Positions 1 through 6,398 of a stretch of 12,073 bases of DNA are shown here, piece by piece. This DNA is from an uncultured Prevotella sp. (GTDB lineage Bacteria > Bacteroidota > Bacteroidia > Bacteroidales > Bacteroidaceae), in NCBI GenBank assembly GCA_934190685.1, contig CAKPTK010000071.1, forward strand, positions 1-12,073, in the 5' to 3' direction. Below the pieces are notes generated by a model. That model did no database searches and had not been told where the DNA came from. It saw nothing but the letters and a program-made list of their open reading frames with translations. Both the position numbers and the translations under genes were made by a program. Each line of letters begins with the position of its first letter. The stretch's first letter is position 1.

Positions 1-1042
1 GGCCCAATTTCTCAACCGTAAAGACGGCGACAAGCGTGAACGAGATGTTGACAACACCCATGATGACTGTCTGCACCATCGGCTTGTCCATACCCATATC
101 GGCAAAGATACGTGGCGCATAGTAGAGCACGGCGTTGATGCCGACAGCCTGCTGGAACACACTGAGCATGATGCCCACGAAGATGACCAGCCAGCCATAG
201 GTGAACAAACGCTCGGTCTTCGTGGTGATGGTGTTCTTGATTTCCTCCAAAATCTCGTGAGCCGTGCTCTCGCCGTTGATGCGGCTGAGCACGCGGTAGG
301 CTTTCTCATGCTGGTTGATCATCACGAGATAGCGTGGCGTCTCCGGCACGAAGCAAATCAAAAGGGCAAAGAGTCCGGCAGGCACAGCCTCGCTACCAAA
401 CATGTAGCGCCAGCCTGTGGAGATGGTCCAAGGGTCGCTGCCCGGAGCCACAGCGTTGAGTCCCTCGCCGATCTGCTGGATAATCGGGTTGGTATGCTCG
501 CCGAGAATGAAGAAGTTGACCATGTATACAACCAACTGTCCGAAGATAATGGCAAACTGGTTCCATGACACGAGCGTGCCTCGGATGTTGGATGGAGCCA
601 CTTCGGCAATGTACATCGGGCAGATGGCGGAAGCCAAGCCTACACCGATACCGCCGATAACACGGTAGATATTGAACACGATGAGCAGGTTCCAGGTAGG
701 TTCTCCATATTTGAAGAACAAGAATTCAGGATCCATGGAACCCAATGCCGAGATGAAGAACATCACACCGGCGAAAATCAGCGAGCGCTTGCGTCCCCAG
801 TTGGAGGCAAGATAGCCCGAAAGGGCGCTACCGATAACGCAACCAATCAGTGCACTGGCACAGGTGAAACCATGAATACTGTCGGAGTAGGTGAAATCCT
901 TTGCTCCAAGGAAAAACGCTTGCAGTCCCTTCTCGGCTCCCGAGATGACCGCCGTATCGTAACCGAAGAGCAGACCACCCAACACGGCTACGAGTACGAT
1001 AGAAATCAGGTAGGCAACGCTACCTCCATTGTTCTGTTTCAT
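1..1042 (-). CDS. xylE: D-xylose/H+ symporter XylE-like, sugar porter family (3' end cut by window)
   Basis: This is a major facilitator superfamily sugar porter of the inner membrane that imports a pentose or hexose with protons. The frame is open for 347 codons from the ATG at 1042 and runs off the left edge, so the last third (about helices 9-12 of a family usually near 480-490 residues) is not seen. It resembles E. coli XylE closely by eye: LLFGYDTAVISG with the proton-coupling Asp (D29), YRVIGGIGVG, a GRK loop after helix 2, NQFAIIFGQ with the sugar-contacting Gln, PETPR after helix 6, and FQQAVGIN with the QQ...N sugar-binding residues. Visible substrate residues match the xylose/glucose type. 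It starts 81 bases after the ABC ATPase gene on the same strand. I found no convincing promoter in that gap, so read-through is possible. Substrate is inferred, not proven. Confidence 0.9.
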   Translation of the reverse strand, partial: MKQNNGGSVAYLISIVLVAVLGGLLFGYDTAVISGAEKGLQAFFLGAKDFTYSDSIHGFTCASALIGCVIGSALSGYLASNWGRKRSLIFAGVMFFISALGSMDPEFLFFKYGEPTWNLLIVFNIYRVIGGIGVGLASAICPMYIAEVAPSNIRGTLVSWNQFAIIFGQLVVYMVNFFILGEHTNPIIQQIGEGLNAVAPGSDPWTISTGWRYMFGSEAVPAGLFALLICFVPETPRYLVMINQHEKAYRVLSRINGESTAHEILEEIKNTITTKTERLFTYGWLVIFVGIMLSVFQQAVGINAVLYYAPRIFADMGMDKPMVQTVIMGVVNISFTLVAVFTVEKLG

Positions 1043-1123
1043 TGATGGATATATTAGATTTTAGTTGTTTTCGGATTGTTTATATAAAATACGCTCAGAC
1101 AGGGATGTTCCCTACCCGCTCGT

Positions 1124-1897
1124 CTATATTTTTATAGTTCGCGTGGCAGGATCGTAATGAATATCCGCCCGGTTGAGAAAACGTGACAGCGCTCCTTGGT
1201 CGGACAGTTGCTGCGGTGTGCCCACGCTCAATCCGTTGTCGAGCATCAGCCATATGTTGTCTGCCACCTGCAGTGCCATTTCCACATCGTGGGTGGAGAG
1301 GAAAACGATTTTCCCGGTCTCGTGTGCCACACGCTGCAACAGGCGCATGAGCTCCACCTTGCCGGGGAAGTCGAGAAAGGCGGTAGGCTCGTCAAGGAAG
1401 ATGACCGGTGTCTGCTGTGCCAAGGCCTTGGCTATCATCATCCGTTGGCTCTCGCCGTCACTCAGTTGTCCCGCCATGCGATTCCGCAGGGTTTGCAGTC
1501 CCATCATGTCTATTGCCCCGTCTACCACCCGACGGTCGTCAGCCTGCAAGGTTCCCCAAAATCCGGTGTAGGGCATGCGCCCCATGCCGACGATTTCTTC
1601 CACCGTGAGATGTTGTGCCTCGGGCTTGGCCGTCAGCACCACGCCTAAATGACGAGCCAACTGACGGGGCGTAAAGGCGGACAGATCGTTGCCGTCAAGG
1701 AGCACCTGTCCGGAAAGTGGCGGCAAAAAGGCGGAGAGCGTCTTCAACAGGGTGGACTTCCCCACGCCGTTGGGACCGAGCAGGCAAGTAAGCTCACCTC
1801 CCCTGATGGTGCCGTTGAGTCCTTCCATGACCACCACTTGACGACGGCGCTCACGGTAGCCTATGGACAACTGTCGGATGGAGATTTCCCGATTCAT
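1124..1897 (-). CDS. ABC transporter ATP-binding protein, FecE/BtuD family (iron-siderophore or cobalamin type)
   Basis: This is the cytoplasmic ATPase subunit of a type II importer such as those for cobalamin, haem or ferric siderophores (257 aa, normal length). Visible motifs are Walker A GPNGVGKST (41-49), signature LSDGE (145-149), Walker B VIFLDEP (165-171) and the H-loop His203 in STHD. GRMPYTGFWG (106-115) is typical of the Bacteroidetes FecE-like branch. The Q-loop position after GVVL reads TAKPE, so the usual Gln is absent. The start overlaps the stop of the adenosyltransferase gene by 4 bases (ATGA), which implies translational coupling and favours cobalamin as the cargo (BtuD role). 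No permease or binding-protein gene is next to it, so its partners must be encoded elsewhere. The ATPase call is firm; the substrate is inference. Confidence 0.88.
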   Translation of the reverse strand: MNREISIRQLSIGYRERRRQVVVMEGLNGTIRGGELTCLLGPNGVGKSTLLKTLSAFLPPLSGQVLLDGNDLSAFTPRQLARHLGVVLTAKPEAQHLTVEEIVGMGRMPYTGFWGTLQADDRRVVDGAIDMMGLQTLRNRMAGQLSDGESQRMMIAKALAQQTPVIFLDEPTAFLDFPGKVELMRLLQRVAHETGKIVFLSTHDVEMALQVADNIWLMLDNGLSVGTPQQLSDQGALSRFLNRADIHYDPATRTIKI

Positions 1898-2433
1898 GGA
1901 AAAATTTGTTCCGCCACTCCCTCGCTGGCATTGATTCGGCGAGCCAACATATAGAGATAGTCGCTCGTGCGGTTGAGAAACTGCAGGAAGGCAGCGCTGC
2001 CGAAATGGGGGGATGTGGCGGCGACAAGCCGACGCTCTGCCCGACGGCAGACAACACGGGCGACATGGGTCTGCGCAGCCCGGAGTGTTCCGCCAGGAAG
2101 GAGAAAGGAGTGTTGGACGGGAAGTTGCGACGTGATTTGGTCGATGCGCTGTTCCAATGACGCCACATAAGCGGAAATGGTGTGTTCTGCCGCCTGTTTC
2201 CGTTCATCATCAGGGCGAGCCAACACGGCAGTCCCCTCGATAATGAGGCGTTGCAACTGCAGGAGCACTGCATTGTCTTCGTCATCGGTGCCCATCGCCC
2301 TCACCACCCCCAACTGTGCATTCAGTTCGTCGAGCGTTCCGTAGGTATCTATCCGGATGTCGTCCTTGCCGACCCTGCCTCCATAAGAAAGGCTGGTGGT
2401 GCCGGCATCTCCGGTCTTCGTGTAGATGTTCAT
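1894..2433 (-). CDS. pduO: Cob(I)alamin adenosyltransferase, PduO type
   Basis: This cytoplasmic enzyme transfers the adenosyl group of ATP to cob(I)alamin, or to the cobyrinic acid a,c-diamide precursor, giving adenosylcobalamin. The 179-residue product has the PduO-family signatures in order: N-terminal nucleotide loop TKTGDAGTTSL (5-15), DTYGTLDELNAQLG, FLLPGGT, the Arg-rich VCRRAERR helix, and FLNRTSDYLYMLAR near the end. I chose the ATG at 2433 because it puts the family's N-terminal motif at residue 5; the frame is open upstream to 2574, but that part lies inside the preceding gene and is unlike the family. Both ends overlap neighbours by 4 bases (ATGA), with the membrane protein upstream and the ABC ATPase downstream, so the three genes form a coupled operon. 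Together they suggest cobalamin uptake followed by activation. Confidence 0.93.
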   Translation of the reverse strand: MNIYTKTGDAGTTSLSYGGRVGKDDIRIDTYGTLDELNAQLGVVRAMGTDDEDNAVLLQLQRLIIEGTAVLARPDDERKQAAEHTISAYVASLEQRIDQITSQLPVQHSFLLPGGTLRAAQTHVARVVCRRAERRLVAATSPHFGSAAFLQFLNRTSDYLYMLARRINASEGVAEQIFP

Positions 2434-2786
2434 AGTCTGTCGTTTTTTGTGTCCACAGGGACAGGTGGCGGAGGCGGTGTCTTTCGGCCGGTGACGACCT
2501 TGGCTGCTTTCTTCGTCTCCTTGTCGCGAAGATAGAACAGGCGCAACAGATTGACTCCGCCGAACACTGCCCAAACGGCCTGTGTGCTACTGTCGCCTAT
2601 CACCGTGGAGATGATGACGATGGTAGCGGACAACAAGACATCGAGCGACAGCAACGCTGTCTTCATCTTGATGCCCCGGCTCTGAAACGACGCACTCCAA
2701 TAGGTCCACCCCATGAAATAGCCAGAGATGACCATCAGCACGCACATGGCGGAATCCAAACTAAATATTCCTGTTTCGCTTTCCAT
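2430..2786 (-). CDS. Small membrane protein of unknown function, first gene of the cobalamin operon
   Basis: I do not recognise this 118-residue protein. It shows three likely membrane segments (about 10-30, 43-63 and 68-86), then a basic, proline-rich cytoplasmic-looking tail with five consecutive prolines at 104-108. The frame is open from a TTG at 2813, but the ATG at 2786 is preferred: it has a GGAG 10 bases upstream and lies about 32 bases after the predicted transcription start. Its stop overlaps the adenosyltransferase start (ATGA). The operon position suggests a link with cobalamin uptake or handling, but it is too small, and has too few helices, to be a BtuC-type permease. A housekeeping membrane protein that merely shares the promoter is equally possible. 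Confidence 0.75.
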   Translation of the reverse strand: MESETGIFSLDSAMCVLMVISGYFMGWTYWSASFQSRGIKMKTALLSLDVLLSATIVIISTVIGDSSTQAVWAVFGGVNLLRLFYLRDKETKKAAKVVTGRKTPPPPPVPVDTKNDRL

Positions 2787-2823
2787 CTTCTTGTTTCTCC
2801 ATTGATATGGCAAAAGTCGCAGA

Positions 2824-2854
2824 CAAAGTTACGACATTTATCCTACAAAGACAA
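2824..2854 (-). promoter_or_regulatory. Bacteroidetes-type promoter for the membrane protein-pduO-ABC operon
   Basis: On the minus strand, a TTG (2854-2852) is followed after exactly 20 bases by TAACTTTG (2831-2824), matching the Bacteroidetes -33/-7 pattern TTG-N19-21-TAnnTTTG. Transcription should start near 2819, leaving a leader of about 32 bases before the ATG at 2786. No riboswitch could fit in this leader. Confidence 0.7.
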
Positions 2855-2949
2855 GAAAATCCATTGCTTTTGACTATATTTTAGACCTTGCCACCTACAA
2901 GTGGCGCACCATAGCGGCGTTTTTCCAACAAGGAACAAGAACAGACAAC

Positions 2950-2980
2950 CAAAGTTACAAGCCTTTCCGCTGGATGCTAA
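2950..2980 (-). promoter_or_regulatory. Possible second upstream promoter for the same operon
   Basis: A second TAACTTTG lies at 2957-2950 on the minus strand. Exactly 20 bases upstream is TTA (2980-2978) instead of TTG, so the -33 element is weak. That TTA is also the first, degenerate member of the 11-bp-phased repeat array. A start near 2945 would give a leader of about 160 bases. A weak, activator-dependent promoter is a plausible reading, but the match could be chance. Confidence 0.3.
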
Positions 2981-3036
2981 TGGCACACTAACGCATCGTT
3001 AACGGCACACTAACGCATCGTTAACGGCACACTAAC
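2978..3036. repeat. Tandem repeat, 22-bp unit with 11-bp phased TAAC
   Basis: A 22-bp unit (GCATCGTTAAC plus GGCACACTAAC) occurs twice in perfect form, at 2993-3014 and 3015-3036, preceded by another perfect GGCACACTAAC (2982-2992) and a degenerate copy before that. Each half-unit ends in TAAC, so TAAC (TAAT in the first) appears at 2978, 2989, 3000, 3011, 3022 and 3033, exactly 11 bases apart. The junctions also form the small inverted repeat TAACG-CAT-CGTTA. The array lies between a terminator and the operon promoter region, where an array of protein-binding sites would make sense. A neutral microsatellite-like expansion is the alternative. Confidence 0.85.
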
Positions 3037-3061
3037 AAATGGTGGCTGAAACGTATAGATA

Positions 3062-3128
3062 CAAAAAATGGACTACCGCTGTAGTCCACAACCTTTGTTA
3101 ACCTTAAATCTAATACTATGAAAAACAC
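3062..3128 (-). ncRNA. Candidate short RNA of about 65 bases (unnamed)
   Basis: A promoter match (3163-3133) and an intrinsic terminator (3088-3063) on the minus strand bracket about 65 bases with no reading frame of interest on that strand. The predicted RNA would have an A/U-rich 5' half and end in the terminator hairpin. The segment could instead be the 3' end of the rlpA message, or a leader whose terminator attenuates the downstream operon. I have an impression, not verified, that similar sequences recur between genes in other Prevotella genomes. Confidence 0.35.
3063..3088 (-). terminator. Rho-independent terminator, minus strand
   Basis: A perfect 8-bp stem (TGGACTAC with GTAGTCCA, 4-base loop, 3069-3088) is followed on the minus strand by six T residues (3068-3063). 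It lies about 170 bases beyond the rlpA stop and can end the gdhA-rlpA transcript. It can also end a very short RNA starting from the promoter at 3133-3163. Confidence 0.8.
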
Positions 3129-3132
3129 GGTG

Positions 3133-3163
3133 CAAAGGTATTGTGTTTTTACCACAATCGCAA
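3133..3163 (-). promoter_or_regulatory. Bacteroidetes-type promoter between rlpA and the terminator
   Basis: On the minus strand TTG (3163-3161), 20 bases, then TACCTTTG (3140-3133) fit the -33/-7 consensus. Predicted start is near 3128. The only thing before the terminator at 3088-3063 is a short non-coding stretch, so it would make either a small RNA or an attenuated leader. Confidence 0.5.
3141..3157. promoter_or_regulatory. Possible operator palindrome in the promoter spacer
   Basis: TTGTG and CACAA form perfect 5-base inverted arms separated by 7 bases, inside the 20-base spacer of the promoter at 3133-3163. The shape and position suit a dimeric regulator. No family is assigned, and a match this short can arise by chance. 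Confidence 0.2.
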
Positions 3164-3258
3164 GTATTGCCACACAAAATACCTGTTTGCCTAATCTTTT
3201 TTTGATTTATGTCAATAGTCCTAACCCGTTGGATGTCAAAACAATGACACTTTGCGAA

Positions 3259-3735
3259 TCAGCGCTTTGATTTGGCAGGAGTGCTTTTCGACTTGGAAGA
3301 CTTGGGCTCGGGGAGAGGCATTTCCAAGTCAAGTTCTGGCAAATCGACCGATTCGGATTCAGCACGGTAAGGAATTCTGGAAGGATTCTTGAAGAGTTCC
3401 ACCTCCACCAGCGCCACACCCTGCGAAAGAATGCCCAAAGCCTTGGCGGCTGAATAGGAAAGGTCGATGATTCTGCCTTTGGCAAAAGGGCCCCGGTCGG
3501 CGACGCGCACGACGACATGCTTGCCGTTGGCGGGATTGGTCACCTTCAAGAGCGAGCCGAAAGGATACTTGCGGTGGGCACACACCAAACTGTCACTATG
3601 GTAGCGTGTGCCGTCGCTCATCCTCACGCCATTGGCCTTGCGGGAATAATAAGTGGCCTTGCCCCGTTGCTGTGCCAGCACGGGGACAAGGCTAAAACTC
3701 ATTAAAATACTAAATATGAAATGTCTTATGTTCAC
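3259..3735 (-). CDS. rlpA: RlpA-like double-psi beta-barrel protein (septal ring lytic transglycosylase family)
   Basis: This is an exported protein of the RlpA family, whose enzymatic members cleave peptidoglycan glycan strands lacking peptide stems. It has 158 residues: a signal peptide (about 1-21, ending VLAQ), a DPBB domain (about 24-116) and a short Lys/Ser-rich tail. There is no SPOR domain and no lipobox. GKATYYS, CAHRKYPFG (His54) and ADRGPFAKGRIIDLS (Asp80) are family motifs. At the position of the Glu found in active RlpA (SGERF) this protein has Thr43 (SDGTRY), so enzymatic activity is uncertain. The start is GTG at 3735; an in-frame TAG lies directly upstream and this start gives a complete signal peptide. 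It lies 34 bases after gdhA on the same strand and is probably co-transcribed with it. Confidence 0.88.
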   Translation of the reverse strand: MNIRHFIFSILMSFSLVPVLAQQRGKATYYSRKANGVRMSDGTRYHSDSLVCAHRKYPFGSLLKVTNPANGKHVVVRVADRGPFAKGRIIDLSYSAAKALGILSQGVALVEVELFKNPSRIPYRAESESVDLPELDLEMPLPEPKSSKSKSTPAKSKR

Positions 3736-3769
3736 TATACCTTATTGTTTGTGTTGGGTTATATTCCTG

Positions 3770-5107
3770 TCAGACGATGCCTTGCGCCATCATGGCGTTG
3801 GCCACCTTCATGAAGCCGGCGATGTTGGCGCCCTTCACATAGTCGATGTAGCCGTCCGGCTCGGTTCCGTATTTCACGCATTGCTCATGGATAGAGTGCA
3901 TGATATGATGGAGTTTCTCGTCCACTTCCTCCGCACTCCAACTCAAGCGGATGGAGTTCTGGGTCATCTCGAGACCTGAAGTGGCTACACCACCAGCATT
4001 GACGGCCTTGCCGGGAGCGAAGAGCGTCTTCGACTTCACGAATTTGTCGACAGCCTCAGCCGTGCAGCCCATGTTGGAAACTTCCGCCACGCAGAGTGGT
4101 TGATGGGCGAGTATCTGGTCGGCATCGTCACCATTGAGTTCGTTTTGAGTGGCGCAGGTGAGCACGATGTCGGTTTTCACCTCCCAAGGACGCTTGCCCG
4201 GAATGAACTTCGCACCGGGGAATTCCTCGGCATAGGGCTGACAAACATCATTGCCACTGGCACGCAGTTCGAGCAAATAGTCAATCTTCCCGCCGCTCAC
4301 ACCGTCAGGATCATAGATATATCCATCAGGACCGCTGATAGTCACCACCTTGGCACCCAGTTCTGTAGCCTTCTTCACGGCTCCCCAAGCCACATTGCCA
4401 AAGCCGCTCACACTGACGGTTTTGCCCTTGATGTCGATGCCACGGGTCTGCAACATCTGGTTGACGAAGTAGAGGGCGCCATAACCAGTAGCCTCCGGAC
4501 GGATGCGGGAACCGCCCCACTCCATGCCTTTGCCGGTGAGCACACCTTCCCAGCGGTGGGTCAACTTCTTGTAAGCACCGAAGAGATAGCCCAACTCACG
4601 ACCGCCCACACCGATGTCGCCAGCGGGCACGTCCTCATCGGGACCAATATGACGATAAAGTTCTGACATGAACGCCTGGCAGAAGCGCATCACCTCGGCA
4701 TCGGAACGACCACGGATAGAAAAGTCGCTTCCGCCCTTGGCTCCGCCCATAGGCAGTGTGGTAAGGGCGTTTTTGAAGGTCTGCTCAAAGCCCAGGAACT
4801 TCATGATAGAGAGATTGACGGACGGATGGAACCGCAATCCGCCTTTATAGGGACCAATGGCGCTGTTGAACTGCACGCGGTAGCCGATGTTCACATGCAC
4901 CTCACCACGGTCATCGACCCATGGCACACGGAAGGTGATGACGCGTTCCGGTTCGACGATACGCTCCATGATTTTGGCTTTTTCAAATTCCGGGTGCTGG
5001 TTGTATACGTCTTTTACGGTGGAGAGAACCTCTCTCACAGCCTGAAGATACTCCAGTTCGCCAGGGTGTTTAGCCTCTAGGGCCTGCATGATTTTTTCCA
5101 CTTCCAT
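3770..5107 (-). CDS. gdhA: Glutamate dehydrogenase, hexameric class I (NADP type)
   Basis: This cytoplasmic enzyme makes glutamate from 2-oxoglutarate and ammonium, and runs the reverse reaction; it is the main ammonium-assimilation enzyme of many gut Bacteroidales. The 445 residues match the class I length (about 447 in E. coli). Visible motifs are the substrate-binding YKGGLRFHP (Lys88), the catalytic Lys124 in LPMGGAKGG, the catalytic Asp164 in PAGDIGVGGRE, the Rossmann loop GFGNVA (235-240), and NAGGVATSGLEMTQN near the C terminus. Cofactor preference cannot be fixed by eye: the class is usually NADP-dependent, but Bacteroides enzymes of this group can use both. A strong promoter lies about 70-100 bases upstream (5176-5207). 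The divergent neighbour is the radical SAM gene; rlpA follows. Confidence 0.96.
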   Translation of the reverse strand: MEVEKIMQALEAKHPGELEYLQAVREVLSTVKDVYNQHPEFEKAKIMERIVEPERVITFRVPWVDDRGEVHVNIGYRVQFNSAIGPYKGGLRFHPSVNLSIMKFLGFEQTFKNALTTLPMGGAKGGSDFSIRGRSDAEVMRFCQAFMSELYRHIGPDEDVPAGDIGVGGRELGYLFGAYKKLTHRWEGVLTGKGMEWGGSRIRPEATGYGALYFVNQMLQTRGIDIKGKTVSVSGFGNVAWGAVKKATELGAKVVTISGPDGYIYDPDGVSGGKIDYLLELRASGNDVCQPYAEEFPGAKFIPGKRPWEVKTDIVLTCATQNELNGDDADQILAHQPLCVAEVSNMGCTAEAVDKFVKSKTLFAPGKAVNAGGVATSGLEMTQNSIRLSWSAEEVDEKLHHIMHSIHEQCVKYGTEPDGYIDYVKGANIAGFMKVANAMMAQGIV

Positions 5108-5175
5108 AGTATTTATTATTTTAGTTCAACGTTTTATGTTATTAGCTCGGTTTCTCATATTGTCATGTTGCGGGG

Positions 5176-5207
5176 CAAATATAGTTAAAAACTCATTAGC
5201 CTCCAAA
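5176..5207 (-). promoter_or_regulatory. gdhA: Promoter for gdhA
   Basis: On the minus strand TTTG (5207-5204), a 20-base spacer, then TATATTTG (5183-5176) is an excellent Bacteroidetes promoter match. The predicted start near 5171 gives an A/T-rich leader of roughly 60 bases before the gdhA ATG at 5107. Confidence 0.75.
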
Positions 5208-5244
5208 CTTTTTGACAAAAACATAATGTTTTATCCGCATTCCT

Positions 5245-5275
5245 TTTGTTTTGTCTTCCTTTTCCATTAACTTTG
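5245..5275 (+). promoter_or_regulatory. Promoter for the radical SAM and PEP-binding protein genes
   Basis: TTTG (5245-5248), 19 bases, then TAACTTTG (5268-5275) match the consensus. The predicted start near 5280 lies downstream of an in-frame ATG at 5246, which helps to set the radical SAM start at 5327. Its -33 element is only about 40 bases from that of the divergent gdhA promoter. Confidence 0.7.
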
Positions 5276-5326
5276 CATCAAGCGGAAAACACTTGCGTGC
5301 CGCCACACCGCCACCTTAAATATAAT

Positions 5327-6358
5327 ATGAACATCTATAAACTTCTCAACATATACACCCATATCAAGAGCCACAGACTTCGCGCTTTAGGCATTCTCGC
5401 CATGCACCTGTTGCGCCGACGATACACTTGCATGTTTTTCGACCCTGTGTTGGCGTGCAACCTCAGATGCCGCATGTGCTACTTCAGCGACGACGAAAAG
5501 CGCAAGTCGCTGCACGGCTTTTTCTCGGAAGAAGAACTGAGCCTCATCGCCCGAAAGGTGTTCCCCTATTTGCGAAAGTTGCAAATAGGCTGCGGAGCAG
5601 AACCCACCCTTTACCGCCATCTCGACAAGGTGGTGAGCCTCGGCAAGCAATACGGTGTCCCCTATATTGCCCTCACGACCAACGGCAACCTACTCAACCC
5701 ATCCAAACTGGAACGGCTCGTGGCATGCGGACTTGACGAAATCACCCTCTCCGTACACGGCATGCGACAGGCTTCCTACGAATTTCTAATGGACAGGGCA
5801 CGGTTCGACACATTCAAGCAGTTGGTCGAAGACCTCAAGGAAATCAAGAAAAGCCATCCCCACTTCGCCGTCAGAATCAACTATACCATCAACGAAGACA
5901 ACGTGGAAGACCTCAAGCTCTTCCCTCAAGTGTTCCAAGAACTGCACATTGACACGCTACAACTGCGCCCTATCCAGAAGATCGGCAATTCAAAATACGA
6001 CAATTTTTCAATGGCACACGTACTGGAGCACTACGACGACAGCATACTGCCACTCGTGAAACACTGCCAAGAGCGAGGCACAAGGTGTATCTACCCCACC
6101 CGCGAGAACATGGCACGGCTGCATGAGGGAGCAGACAGAAACAGCACAGAGACTTCCAACTACGTGTCAGACATGGTTCCCTATTTCCAGTTGTCGCCTT
6201 GGGAGCGGTGGAAAGAGGACTTCAACCCCTATGAGGAAGATTTTTATCAGTATTGCCGCAGGAAACATAGAATCAAGACACTGCTCTACGGCATCTTCTT
6301 GTCGGGCCGCCGAAGCAGCGACTATGTGACCAAAAGCATGAACTACGAAGTGGGATAA
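5327..6358 (+). CDS. Radical SAM protein of unknown function
   Basis: Radical SAM enzymes use a [4Fe-4S] cluster to cleave S-adenosylmethionine and start radical chemistry. Here the cluster motif is C44-x3-C48-x2-C51 (CNLRCRMC). It is followed by IGCGAEPTL (88-95; the SAM-binding glycine motif with an extra Cys), ALTTNGN (115-121) and DEITLSVHG (137-145), all in the usual barrel order. The 343-residue protein has an N-terminal basic stretch before the barrel. Its last 100 residues have few Cys (CQERGTRC, QYC) and no recognisable SPASM domain, so extra iron-sulfur clusters are not evident. The ATG at 5327 is chosen because it follows the predicted transcription start. The PEP-binding protein gene starts 40 bases downstream with no terminator between, so the two are probably one operon. 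The substrate is unknown; the barrel resembles MoaA/PqqE-type modifying enzymes. Confidence 0.85.
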   Translation: MNIYKLLNIYTHIKSHRLRALGILAMHLLRRRYTCMFFDPVLACNLRCRMCYFSDDEKRKSLHGFFSEEELSLIARKVFPYLRKLQIGCGAEPTLYRHLDKVVSLGKQYGVPYIALTTNGNLLNPSKLERLVACGLDEITLSVHGMRQASYEFLMDRARFDTFKQLVEDLKEIKKSHPHFAVRINYTINEDNVEDLKLFPQVFQELHIDTLQLRPIQKIGNSKYDNFSMAHVLEHYDDSILPLVKHCQERGTRCIYPTRENMARLHEGADRNSTETSNYVSDMVPYFQLSPWERWKEDFNPYEEDFYQYCRRKHRIKTLLYGIFLSGRRSSDYVTKSMNYEVG

Positions 6359-6398
6359 CCCCAGCCAATGACATAGACAACCATAAAACCGATGCCTT

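Noticed and set aside
1101..1113. Small inverted repeat AGGGA-TGT-TCCCT after the ABC ATPase gene.
   Set aside because: The stem is short with a 3-base loop and no adjacent T run, so it is not a credible terminator.
2434..2574. Upstream extension of the adenosyltransferase.
   Set aside because: The extension overlaps the membrane-protein gene and precedes the family's true N-terminal motif; the ATG at 2433 is in ATGA overlap with the upstream stop.
2890..2905. Hairpin GCCAC-N6-GTGGC.
   Set aside because: The stem is only 5 bp, no T run follows on either strand, and no covariation can be judged from one sequence.
2978..3036. CRISPR-like reading of the 22-bp repeats.
   Set aside because: Units are directly adjacent without unique spacers, only about 2.5 copies exist, and no cas gene is present.
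2787..3258. Cobalamin riboswitch before the pduO operon.
   Set aside because: No B12-box-like GCCACTG context with the surrounding conserved stems was found, and the best promoter leaves only about 32 bases of leader.
3118..3270. A 50-codon plus-strand frame beginning ATGAAAAACACG after an A/T-rich stretch.
   Set aside because: The encoded peptide resembles no known pattern, its start overlaps the candidate short RNA and promoter on the other strand, and its 3' end runs into rlpA.
4100..4666. A 188-codon open frame antisense to gdhA.
   Set aside because: It lies wholly inside the well-supported gdhA gene and shows no motifs; it is a by-product of the codon use of gdhA.
5246..5326. Upstream ATG for the radical SAM protein.
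   Set aside because: It lies between the -33 and -7 elements of the predicted promoter, and the added residues look unlike coding sequence.
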